A stretch of DNA of 64,000 nt from Saccharicrinis fermentans DSM 9555 = JCM 21142 (GTDB taxonomy: Bacteria; Bacteroidota; Bacteroidia; Bacteroidales; Marinilabiliaceae). Below, one piece after another: positions 8,591-17,124 of the stretch. The notes beneath the pieces were generated by a model that did no database searches, was not told the origin of the DNA, and worked only from the letters and a program-made list of their open reading frames with translations. Both the position numbers and the translations under genes were made by a program. The stretch's first letter is position 1. The number at the start of each line of letters is the position of its first letter. Location of the stretch: the NCBI RefSeq assembly GCF_000517085.1, contig NZ_KI912107.1:4151980-4215979 (forward strand), in the 5' to 3' direction.

Positions 8591-10183
8591 TTACCTTACC
8601 CAAGTCTTTCTGATAGGTATATAAGAAGCCTCCACAAGTTGTGCCCTATCATCCGACGACAATTCGATACAATTCCAGTTATCATTAGGAAAAACCAGAT
8701 TAGTCATTTGGAATTCACCATCATTTACAAATATTTCAAATCCATTTTCGTCCCAATACATTTCTACCTTAATTACTGTAGAATCCGCAAATGCGTAATT
8801 TCCTATGATAGGTTGAGCAAAGTCCTCACTAAAATCTCTTTTTCCAGCCTTTGTTCTATCGAACTCCACCTTACCATCGGGCACATGAAGTATCAATGAA
8901 GCCTCTTCATTATTTGCATTTTTCATAGTTAAACGGATAGTCTTACTATCCATAGCATTCATTTTCAACACACTCATCCATGCACCACCCCTTACTTTGG
9001 ATTCAAATATTTCAGTAGATTGCTGTGTTATATCTATGCCTGCGACTTGTTGAGCTTGCTCATGCTTTAAAACCGCCTCTATTTCTTCAACAGGTTCTGC
9101 AGCAATTAGATACATACTATCTTTATAGAGCAACTTTACGGTTCGGGGCATGGTCATTCCGCTACGCCATTTTTGCGTAGGTACAACAGTCGCATATTGC
9201 CAATTACTCATCCACCCCATAAAAATTCGTCTTCCATCTTCTTTGGGTATATCGCTCCAGGTAACACCTGCATAATTATCCTTACCCCAATCTAACCAAA
9301 CTGGATCGGAGGAGGGATTTTCATTGATAAATTCAGACCCATTGAAATCACCAATAAAGTACTGGGTGGCAGAGCCTCCATTGGGACCTCCCGGATTTAT
9401 ACTCACAAACAGCACCCATTTCTCTACGCCATCCGGTCCTTTCATCTTAAATAAATCGGGACACTCCCAAACACCACCATGTGCCCCCACACCGAAACCA
9501 AAATCGGACTCATGTACCCATGATTTTAAATTTGCAGATGAATAAAATGAAATATGATCCTTTACTGCTAAAGTCATGATCCATTTCTGGCCTTCCTCAT
9601 ACCAACAAACTTTCGGATCTCTAAAGTCTTGAATTCCTGGATTATTTAATACCGGATTTTCTTCGTACATTTTCCATGTACGTCCTTTATCGAGGCTATA
9701 CGCCATTCCTTGCGTTTGGAAATCTATCTTTCCAGCCTTTTGTCCCGGACTGAAATGATACGTAAAAACGGCGATCAGAGGAGGGTTTTCATGGTTTCCT
9801 AAACCAGAGGTATTTTTCCAATCCACCACTGCACTTCCTGAGAATATCCAACCAAGAGAGTCTGGATAAATAGCAATGGGAAGATGCTCCCAGTGGGTTA
9901 GATCAGTACTTATGGCATGCCCCCAGTGCATTGGTCCCCAAACCGTTGAATCAGGATAATATTGATAAAACAAATGATATTCACCATCATAAAAAACCAT
10001 ACCATTAGGATCATTCATCCACATCGAATCTGGGGTAAAGTGATATTGTGGACGATATGGCTCAGTGTAGTAAGCAGATACCTGTTGCGCACTATCCTGT
10101 TTATGTGTAGACACACAGCTAGTTACCATTGCACCTATAAAAGTTAACAAGGTAAATATTCGGATATAAAATTGATTATTCAT
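8591..10183 (-). CDS. GH32 fructan hydrolase lipoprotein (levanase/inulinase type)
   Basis: A 530-residue glycoside hydrolase family 32 enzyme with a lipoprotein signal (AMVTSC, Cys23), so it is probably anchored in an outer membrane leaflet. The five-bladed propeller carries all three catalytic motifs: WMNDPNG with nucleophile Asp58, FRDPK with the transition-state Asp, and VWECPD with the acid/base Glu. The C-terminal beta-sandwich starts around residue 390. GH32 enzymes cleave beta-fructosidic bonds in levan, inulin or sucrose; endo or exo action and 2,1 or 2,6 preference cannot be read from sequence. It is 27 bases downstream of a related but catalytically broken lipoprotein gene. Confidence 0.92.
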   Translation of the reverse strand: MNNQFYIRIFTLLTFIGAMVTSCVSTHKQDSAQQVSAYYTEPYRPQYHFTPDSMWMNDPNGMVFYDGEYHLFYQYYPDSTVWGPMHWGHAISTDLTHWEHLPIAIYPDSLGWIFSGSAVVDWKNTSGLGNHENPPLIAVFTYHFSPGQKAGKIDFQTQGMAYSLDKGRTWKMYEENPVLNNPGIQDFRDPKVCWYEEGQKWIMTLAVKDHISFYSSANLKSWVHESDFGFGVGAHGGVWECPDLFKMKGPDGVEKWVLFVSINPGGPNGGSATQYFIGDFNGSEFINENPSSDPVWLDWGKDNYAGVTWSDIPKEDGRRIFMGWMSNWQYATVVPTQKWRSGMTMPRTVKLLYKDSMYLIAAEPVEEIEAVLKHEQAQQVAGIDITQQSTEIFESKVRGGAWMSVLKMNAMDSKTIRLTMKNANNEEASLILHVPDGKVEFDRTKAGKRDFSEDFAQPIIGNYAFADSTVIKVEMYWDENGFEIFVNDGEFQMTNLVFPNDNWNCIELSSDDRAQLVEASYIPIRKTWVR

Positions 10184-10210
10184 TACAAATATTTTTAGTT
10201 ATTGTCATTC

Positions 10211-11662
10211 TTATAATTCGGTTAACTTACCGTTCATAAGTTTAATCTTTCCACCCTCAGAGAAAAACTGAATGCGATTAAATTTATAGGAAATTGGGAA
10301 TTGCTGGGTCATACATAAAAAACCATCTTCCACATATAACTCCACCGATGATTTTGTAATGATTAACTTGACATCCATTTTCGATCCATCGATGATGTAA
10401 GGTGAAAAATATAATTTATCACCGCTACTTTCCTGCCTATTATTTCCTCCAATAGAAATAAAGAAATACCGTTTCATATTTTGGTAACCAACAGTAAGCT
10501 CATCTCCTTTTTCGTTCGTTAATATGATTCCATAGGCCTCGGCAAAATCAAGGTATTTACGGTTATTGACCTCATAATTTAAATCCAGCATTACGGGTAA
10601 ACGAAAATGCCCATCAAAATCTTCTTTTTCGAAGATCTCCCTGCTATCCATCAAAATAGTTTTGCTATTTTTGGGAGGTACCACTAAAGACTTAGCAGCT
10701 AAATAGTAATTATTATATCTCTTCTTTAATACAATATTTCTAGGAGAAGTATAGACTGTTTCTCCATCTGTCATACATCCTATAAAAGCTGTGGTTTCAG
10801 CATGGGAATCATAAACATACGCACCAACACCTGCATAAGTATCGGTTCCGCCATCCAACCACAGCCCCTTTTTTTTAAAGGGCATAAATGTATACCCATC
10901 AAAGTCTCCCACAAAATAACGGGTTCCTTTTCGAGCATTGGGAGCTCCCTGGTCACCAGCAATAAATAAGACCCACTTCCTTTCTCCTGATTCTTCCACA
11001 TTCACAGGTAAAAATTCAATATGACTCCATTCTCCCATTTCTTCATATACATCACCAAACTCACCTAGATAAATCCAGTTAAGCAAATCCTCTGAGCCAT
11101 AAAATTGCACCTGATAACCAGCAACAATAAGCATAACCCATCGTTGAGATTCTTCATGCCAAACAACCTTTGGATCAACCACAGGGTAAAAGCCATGATT
11201 GATAACAAGCGGATTCTTAGAATAGTCATTCCAGCTTTTCCCTTCATCGGTACTATAAACAACAGAAACCTGCTGCCCCTTACCACTTTGATTATCAGCA
11301 TATATACCCACTAAAGGAGAATGCCCCTCACCTAATCCACTGGTATTGTTATAGTCAACCACAACAGATCCAGCGCCCATATGTTGAAGTGGGCCAGCAT
11401 TTATCAACCGTGGGAATTGCTTCCACTTTAACAAATCCGCACTTTTTGAATGGCCCCAACATGCCATTCCATCGGCATTTTCACATTGATAAAACAAATG
11501 ATACTCATTCTTATAATATAGCAACTCAGTTGCCAACCCCAATTGAAGGCTATCCCCTACCGAAAAGTGATCATCCCCACAATCATGCTCAGCCGTTTTA
11601 CGTGAAGAACACGCAACAGCCAGCCCCAAAAACACCAGAACTACATACTGAAACCATCTCAT
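10211..11662 (-). CDS. GH32-like lipoprotein without catalytic residues, probable fructan-binding protein
   Basis: A 483-residue lipoprotein (lipobox AVAC, Cys18) clearly homologous to the adjacent GH32: shared EYHLFYQ, NTSGLG, VDPKV.W and KWVLF landmarks allow alignment by eye. All active-site motifs are altered. NDPNG reads GLATE, so the nucleophile is Leu43; RDP reads VDP; WECPD reads WSHIE, so the acid/base Glu is Ser. It therefore cannot use the GH32 mechanism. The propeller and C-terminal sandwich remain intact over the full length, and the gene is in frame between susD and the active GH32, so it is not a pseudogene. It sits where SusE/F-like surface glycan-binding proteins usually lie, so binding fructan at the cell surface is the likely role (inference). 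Confidence 0.83.
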   Translation of the reverse strand: MRWFQYVVLVFLGLAVACSSRKTAEHDCGDDHFSVGDSLQLGLATELLYYKNEYHLFYQCENADGMACWGHSKSADLLKWKQFPRLINAGPLQHMGAGSVVVDYNNTSGLGEGHSPLVGIYADNQSGKGQQVSVVYSTDEGKSWNDYSKNPLVINHGFYPVVDPKVVWHEESQRWVMLIVAGYQVQFYGSEDLLNWIYLGEFGDVYEEMGEWSHIEFLPVNVEESGERKWVLFIAGDQGAPNARKGTRYFVGDFDGYTFMPFKKKGLWLDGGTDTYAGVGAYVYDSHAETTAFIGCMTDGETVYTSPRNIVLKKRYNNYYLAAKSLVVPPKNSKTILMDSREIFEKEDFDGHFRLPVMLDLNYEVNNRKYLDFAEAYGIILTNEKGDELTVGYQNMKRYFFISIGGNNRQESSGDKLYFSPYIIDGSKMDVKLIITKSSVELYVEDGFLCMTQQFPISYKFNRIQFFSEGGKIKLMNGKLTEL

Positions 11663-11745
11663 AAACCGTAATTTAATTATCCCTTAAAAAAATCATGGAG
11701 AGTTACATTAAATCTCTCCATGATAAACTACGCACTACTCAAATA

Positions 11746-13482
11746 TTAGTAACCTACATTTTGCTCATAAAGACCTTTAGTAAAATCAATTTCTCTTTGA
11801 GGAATTGGATAATACTCATCCCTTCCAGCTGTAAACTGAGCCTCCTTTAAGAAATCTCTTCTTGTTTTTTCTTTAGCCAGATAGGCATTCAATGTTGGTT
11901 CGGCGATACCCCATCTAACAAGATCGAAGAACCGGGGGCTTTCCAAGGCAAACTCCAATCTTCTCTCCCACTGCAGGGCTTTACGCGCATTCTCTTGGGT
12001 CCATGGTAGATTAACACCATCATAGGCACCAATCATATAATTAGATGGGGATGTACCATCCGCCAATTTAGTCCGAGCAGTACTATTGGCAGCTCTTTCT
12101 CTCACCTTATTAATCAAAGGCATAGCCTTATCATGCTCACCTAACTCAATATATGCCTCGGCTTGCATTAACAATACATCAGCATAACGGATGATATCGA
12201 TATTTTTTGACGTTCCAATAAAAGAGCCTTCCTTTTTATAGCAAGAACAGTCAGCAGCCTGTTGTTCTTTCATACTCTGAAAGAATCCATATACACCAGG
12301 ATCGCGCACCCAGCTGTTATTAAATATATAGGCTTCTTCATTTCGATATTTATATGGATGACCGTCAATACCAACGGAGTGATCAATACGAGGATCAACA
12401 GTAACCCCTGTTGGCGTAATATCGGCAGCACTTAACTCTACTTCATTAAAAGTATCAAACTTAGGAAGTCCATTAACATCCGTTGCAAAAGCGTTCACCA
12501 GATTTTGGCTAGGCGCATGAAATCCACAACATCCGAACTGAGTTGCGCCATGCGGATAATTCAATCCAGTAACAAAACTTAAACGTCCTACGGCGGTACC
12601 GTCACTGATGGAGAATTGAACAGCAAAAATAGATTCTGGACCATTATCAAAACCATCTAAGAAATTCTCTCCAAAATCCGGCTGAAGGCTGTACTTTCCA
12701 GAACCGATAACCTCTTGCGTTAAACGGACAACTTCTTGCAGTTTATCTGTATTGATATCAATAACCTGGTTCTGTTCATCCTGCTCATATGCCTGATATA
12801 GTCTCACCTTAGCCAAGTAAGCAGCTGCGGCATAATAATTTGCTCTACCCACCTGATCCTGGGTTTCAGGTAAGTTATCCACGCCATACTGGAAATCCTC
12901 GGCTATTTTATCCCATAGCTGATCATTGGTAAGTTCTCTATTAGAAATAGTAAGAATCTCTTCTTTGGTCAAGCCTTCCTTTATGTAGGGAATATATTTA
13001 AACATAACTTTCAACATAAAATAAGCATGTCCACGAATAAAACGGGCCTCACCAATTCTTACTTTTCGCAACTCATAGTCGTCATCACTCAATTGATTCA
13101 GCGCGACGAGAGCAGAGTTTGCTCTGGATATTACGGTATAAAAGTTCTCCCAGGTATAGGGATGCATCCAATTCTGATCAGCTTGTGTTAGGTTATATTG
13201 TTCATAAAAGTTTATATCGGCAACATCACCAACGCCACCCCCTCCTTTATAGGCATCATCAGAACGAACACTACCATATACCCACATACTGGTCATAGGG
13301 CCAATCATATCATCATTTCCCACAGCTGCATAAGCTGCAGTAACAAGTCCATCCGCACTTTCGGCTGTAGGTGCGCCTGCGGTAACAGCACCTTGAGGAT
13401 CTACCTCCAGAAAATCAGTACACGAAATAGCAGAAACAACTGCCAACATGCAACATGCAATATATATAAATTTGGATTTCAT
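11746..13482 (-). CDS. SusD/RagB-family outer membrane lipoprotein
   Basis: A 578-residue nutrient-binding lipoprotein that caps the SusC channel. I place the start at the ATG at 13482, which gives a clean lipoprotein signal ending VVSAISC (Cys21) and lies 19 bases after the susC stop; an earlier in-frame ATG at 13515 would overlap susC. SusD hallmarks are the TPR-like helical N-terminal half, with an ARFIRGHAYF stretch near residue 145 (SusD-like RxxRAxxYF), and the C-terminal RRLEFALESPRFFDLVRWG and YYPIPQREID motifs. It works with the upstream SusC and the two GH32-type proteins in fructan capture. Confidence 0.94.
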   Translation of the reverse strand: MKSKFIYIACCMLAVVSAISCTDFLEVDPQGAVTAGAPTAESADGLVTAAYAAVGNDDMIGPMTSMWVYGSVRSDDAYKGGGGVGDVADINFYEQYNLTQADQNWMHPYTWENFYTVISRANSALVALNQLSDDDYELRKVRIGEARFIRGHAYFMLKVMFKYIPYIKEGLTKEEILTISNRELTNDQLWDKIAEDFQYGVDNLPETQDQVGRANYYAAAAYLAKVRLYQAYEQDEQNQVIDINTDKLQEVVRLTQEVIGSGKYSLQPDFGENFLDGFDNGPESIFAVQFSISDGTAVGRLSFVTGLNYPHGATQFGCCGFHAPSQNLVNAFATDVNGLPKFDTFNEVELSAADITPTGVTVDPRIDHSVGIDGHPYKYRNEEAYIFNNSWVRDPGVYGFFQSMKEQQAADCSCYKKEGSFIGTSKNIDIIRYADVLLMQAEAYIELGEHDKAMPLINKVRERAANSTARTKLADGTSPSNYMIGAYDGVNLPWTQENARKALQWERRLEFALESPRFFDLVRWGIAEPTLNAYLAKEKTRRDFLKEAQFTAGRDEYYPIPQREIDFTKGLYEQNVGY

Positions 13483-13501
13483 AATTCTAGCTTTAATAAT
13501 T

Positions 13502-16500
13502 TTATAATGTAACATTTACGCCAAACGATATTGAACTTGGAATTGGAATGGTATTAACATCTAATCTTTCCGGATCAGGACCTTTGAATTCTTTTGAACT
13601 AATCCAAAAAAGGTTATCGGCCATACAGTAGACTCTCAGTTTTTCAAGTTTAATCTTATCTGTAAACGATTTATTAAAAGTATAACCCAGTTGTACATTT
13701 CTTAACTTGAAGTATGAAGCATTAATATTGTAATAATCAGAGACTCTGGTTTCATTATTATTATCTGACAAACTCAATGCGGGAATTGAGGAGTCCATAT
13801 TTTGTGGTGTCCATGCATCAAAGACGCCCGGCCCAACGTTATCTCTTCCTCTAACGAAATCATTAAAATAGACATAAGGATCATAGCCTGTTTTACCGGC
13901 AACACCAGAACCAAAGATTGAGCAATCGAAGTTTTTATATTCCACATCTATTTTTAAGCTATACTCTAATTTTGGCAAGGTAGTCCCCAAGAAATCCTGA
14001 TCAAGCGCATCAATTTTATTATCTCCATTTAAATCTTTATAACGAATACGCCCAATCCCTTTCCCTGGCTGGTCTGCATGCTCATCTACCTCCTGCTGAG
14101 TTTTGAAGATACCATCGGTTCTATACCCAAAGATTGACAATTGAGAATGACCGACAATAGATTTCTCAGCATTTCCAGGGTAGGCTGTTCTCACCTCTTC
14201 AGGAAGCTCAGTAATTTTATCTTTAAACTGGCTACCACTGAGCGTTACTGTATAAGAAAGATCATTTTCTTTAGCCTTATAATAGCTCAAAGCCAATTCC
14301 CATCCTTTATTTTCTTTTGTTGCACCATTGAGCCATTGCATCTGCCCTTCACCAACGGCGGAAGCCACCGGAGGCTGAATTAAAATATCGCTTGTAGTAC
14401 GGGTAAAATAATCAAAGGACCCCACAATTTTACTATCCCACAATCCAAAATCGAGTCCAAGGTTAAGCTCCTCTGTGGTTTCCCATTTTACACCGGCATT
14501 GGCGGCTTGCACAGAAACAAAACCAGAAGATAAATTTCCTGAATTAGAACCAGCAAGATCATAGGCAGAACCGATATTCCAGTATCGGTCAAAGAAATCA
14601 TCATGCCCAATACCAGACACTTGAAAAGCTGTAGATCCGTAACGAGGCTCAAACAGTCCCAGACTGGCAAAATCTCCAATATCCTGGTTACCTACTTTCC
14701 CCCAGCCGGCTCTCACTTTCAAGTTAGAAACCACATCTATGTCTTCCATAAATCGCTCCTCAGTAATTCTCCAGCCGAAGGTTGCTGCTGGAAAATAACC
14801 ATACCTATTATCCTCTCCAAACTTAGATGATCCATCACGACGGAGCGTAAAAGAAGCCAGGTATTTATCAAAGAAAGTATAATCAATTTTACCAAACTGA
14901 GAGAATAAGGTACTAGTGGTGGCATTTCCAAAACTATTTCCATTTGTAGTACCTGCATCCAACACAAAATAATCTTCCGTCTGCACTGAAAATCCTTCTT
15001 TATAAGCTGTTATCGCATTAAAATCATCTTTTACCGATTCAACGCCCAACAGAAACTTAAAGCTATGATAATTCACATCCAGTTTATAATTCAGCGTATT
15101 AGACCATGTAACGCTGGTAAAATCACTTTGCATCTGGGTCATATTATTAACCGCACGAGCAATAAAACCTTCTGTAAATGCCGGTTCAATATCTTTATCT
15201 TTAATCATTGAGAAATCAAGACCTACATTTGTTTTAAATTTCAGATCCTTCGCCAACTCTAATTCAGCAAATATATTTCCAAACAAATAAGAACGTTTGG
15301 TATTATCCCATCTATTAATATACTGCATATGTAGTGGGTTGTTACGGTCAGAATAACCAGAACCCAAGGGGCCTGCAAATTCCCCTGTATTAGTATACAC
15401 CGGGATAGTTGGCGCCAAGGTAACCGCCAGACCGGGAGTTGGTGCAGAACCTAAGTCAGGCGTTTCTAAAGTTTCATTGGAAGTCACAAAAGTAGTATTG
15501 ATACCCACCTTAACCTTCTCATCAAACATACTTGTATGCGCGTTTAAACGTGATGTAATACGGTCATAATCGGTATATTTCAAGATACCTGTATTTTTGA
15601 TATAACCAAGATTCAAAAGAACAGAGGACTTCTTATCTCCGCCTGAGATGGTAAGGTCATTGTTGATCACATACCCTGGCTCGTACATTACATCCTGCCA
15701 GTCTGTATCCCCTACCGGAACATTGGTATCTCCACCCACATAGGGCTGAACAGAAACACTATTTAAAACAGGGTTATTATAATCTCCATTCCAATCGAAA
15801 TTATAAATCTCACCATATCCACTGACTGGATCAACACCATCGTTAACAGACGCTTGCCACAAAGCGCGCCCTCTGTCTTCAGCATTTAACATATCAAAAC
15901 GTTGACGTTTTTCACTTTGAATAGACACATTGGAATTAAACTGCACTTTTACCCTCCCCTCATTATCCGATCCGTTTTTAGTTGTCACAATCACAACACC
16001 GTTAGAGGCACGGGATCCATAGATCGATGATGCAGATGCGTCCTTCAATACCTGAACTGAGACAATAGAGCCGGGACTGATACCTTGAAAAACTTCTGGT
16101 CGTTTAGTTGGAACGCCATCAATAATATATAAGGGGTTGTTATCCCCTAAGGTATTTACCCCTCGTATAAGGATACGGCTATTGGTACCTGATGGCGAAC
16201 CAGACTTTTCAATGTAAAGTCCAGGCACTCTACCCTGCAAAGCCTGCATCGGATTACCAGAGCTTAGACTTACATTTTCAATGGATTTCATTTTGACTAC
16301 CTCCACAGCACCTGTCAAGTCGGCCTTACGCATGGAAGAATAACCGGTCACTACTACTTGTTCGAGGTCTAATGTCTGATCTCTCAATGTAATATTTAAT
16401 GCAGTCATATTAGCACTTACATCTATCACCTGACTATTCATACCAATAAAAGAGAATGTCACCGTTGATCCAACCGGAGCTTTTAGTAAAAAATTTCCTT

Positions 16501-16699
16501 CTATATCGGTAATCGTCCCGGTGGTACTACCTGTAACAACGACAGTCACCCCTGGCAAAGGGTTTCCGGTTTGATCGACGACGGTACCCGTAACATTTAT
16601 TAATTCCTGCCCAAAAATTATCTGAGGAATTAACATTAGCATCATGAATGCTAAAATCAGCTTTCTACAATTTTTGCTAAAGACACTGTTTTTTTTCAT
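13502..16699 (-). CDS. SusC-type TonB-dependent outer membrane transporter
   Basis: A 1065-residue TonB-dependent receptor. After a signal peptide (to about residue 30, FGQ) come a carboxypeptidase-D-like regulatory domain (about 35-110, VTGTVVDQTGNPLPGVTV) and the DQTLDLEQVVVTGYSS box. The plug domain contains the SusC signature NPLYIIDGVP and the stretch ASASSIYGSRASNGVVIVTT; a 22-strand barrel should fill the rest. It imports oligosaccharides released at the surface, driven by TonB-ExbBD. It is the first gene of the minus-strand fructan operon, and the divergent sensor gene lies beyond a 425-base regulatory gap. Confidence 0.96.
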   Translation of the reverse strand: MKKNSVFSKNCRKLILAFMMLMLIPQIIFGQELINVTGTVVDQTGNPLPGVTVVVTGSTTGTITDIEGNFLLKAPVGSTVTFSFIGMNSQVIDVSANMTALNITLRDQTLDLEQVVVTGYSSMRKADLTGAVEVVKMKSIENVSLSSGNPMQALQGRVPGLYIEKSGSPSGTNSRILIRGVNTLGDNNPLYIIDGVPTKRPEVFQGISPGSIVSVQVLKDASASSIYGSRASNGVVIVTTKNGSDNEGRVKVQFNSNVSIQSEKRQRFDMLNAEDRGRALWQASVNDGVDPVSGYGEIYNFDWNGDYNNPVLNSVSVQPYVGGDTNVPVGDTDWQDVMYEPGYVINNDLTISGGDKKSSVLLNLGYIKNTGILKYTDYDRITSRLNAHTSMFDEKVKVGINTTFVTSNETLETPDLGSAPTPGLAVTLAPTIPVYTNTGEFAGPLGSGYSDRNNPLHMQYINRWDNTKRSYLFGNIFAELELAKDLKFKTNVGLDFSMIKDKDIEPAFTEGFIARAVNNMTQMQSDFTSVTWSNTLNYKLDVNYHSFKFLLGVESVKDDFNAITAYKEGFSVQTEDYFVLDAGTTNGNSFGNATTSTLFSQFGKIDYTFFDKYLASFTLRRDGSSKFGEDNRYGYFPAATFGWRITEERFMEDIDVVSNLKVRAGWGKVGNQDIGDFASLGLFEPRYGSTAFQVSGIGHDDFFDRYWNIGSAYDLAGSNSGNLSSGFVSVQAANAGVKWETTEELNLGLDFGLWDSKIVGSFDYFTRTTSDILIQPPVASAVGEGQMQWLNGATKENKGWELALSYYKAKENDLSYTVTLSGSQFKDKITELPEEVRTAYPGNAEKSIVGHSQLSIFGYRTDGIFKTQQEVDEHADQPGKGIGRIRYKDLNGDNKIDALDQDFLGTTLPKLEYSLKIDVEYKNFDCSIFGSGVAGKTGYDPYVYFNDFVRGRDNVGPGVFDAWTPQNMDSSIPALSLSDNNNETRVSDYYNINASYFKLRNVQLGYTFNKSFTDKIKLEKLRVYCMADNLFWISSKEFKGPDPERLDVNTIPIPSSISFGVNVTL

Positions 16700-16737
16700 A
16701 ATAAATAGATTTAGAATACTTACCTAGTAATGGGCGA

Positions 16738-16745
16738 TCAAGATA
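16738..16745 (-). promoter_or_regulatory. Possible -7 element of the susC promoter
   Basis: On the minus strand this reads TATCTTGA, one step from TAnnTTTG, about 40 bases upstream of the susC ATG. No good -33 partner is seen, which fits a promoter that needs an activator. The call is tentative. Confidence 0.35.
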
Positions 16746-16815
16746 TTCAATCACCACTTTTTAATAATCTTTAACACAAACTTAAGGTAGTGAACATCTA
16801 TGCGATATCACAGAA

Positions 16816-16903
16816 GTTACAAGGTATATCAATCAGGTTACATACCCTGATTTTACAGAGCGCATCTATCACTGACGTTACCGAGAGGTAACATAAGTGA
16901 TAG
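16816..16903. promoter_or_regulatory. Clustered dyads and GTTAC repeats in the susC/sensor gap, candidate operator
   Basis: Two inverted repeats lie together: AATCAGG-N8-CCTGATT (16831-16852) and a larger dyad CTATCACT-gac-GTTACC-gaga-GGTAAC-ata-AGTGATAG (16866-16903). GTTAC also recurs at 16816, 16837 and 16877, that is 21 and 40 bases apart, near integral helical turns. They lie about 120-205 bases upstream of susC and beside the divergent hybrid sensor that ends in an AraC-type DNA-binding domain, so they are the best candidates for its binding site. A structured RNA element cannot be excluded for the larger dyad. Confidence 0.5.
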
Positions 16904-17124
16904 GTAAAAAAACTGAGATCTTATGACATTTTTTAACAGCATCAACAAAAATTAAAAGAAAAGAATGATACGAATATTAGAACTTCCTATTCTCCCTAGA
17001 AGGTTTCTTTGCTTACTATTTAAACCCAGTCAATTAGTCAGTCAAGGATTTAATACAATTTACTTTGCTATATTCAAATTTCTTCCCCGATTTTCATTAT
17101 TTTGGACATCCAAACATATCCAAT

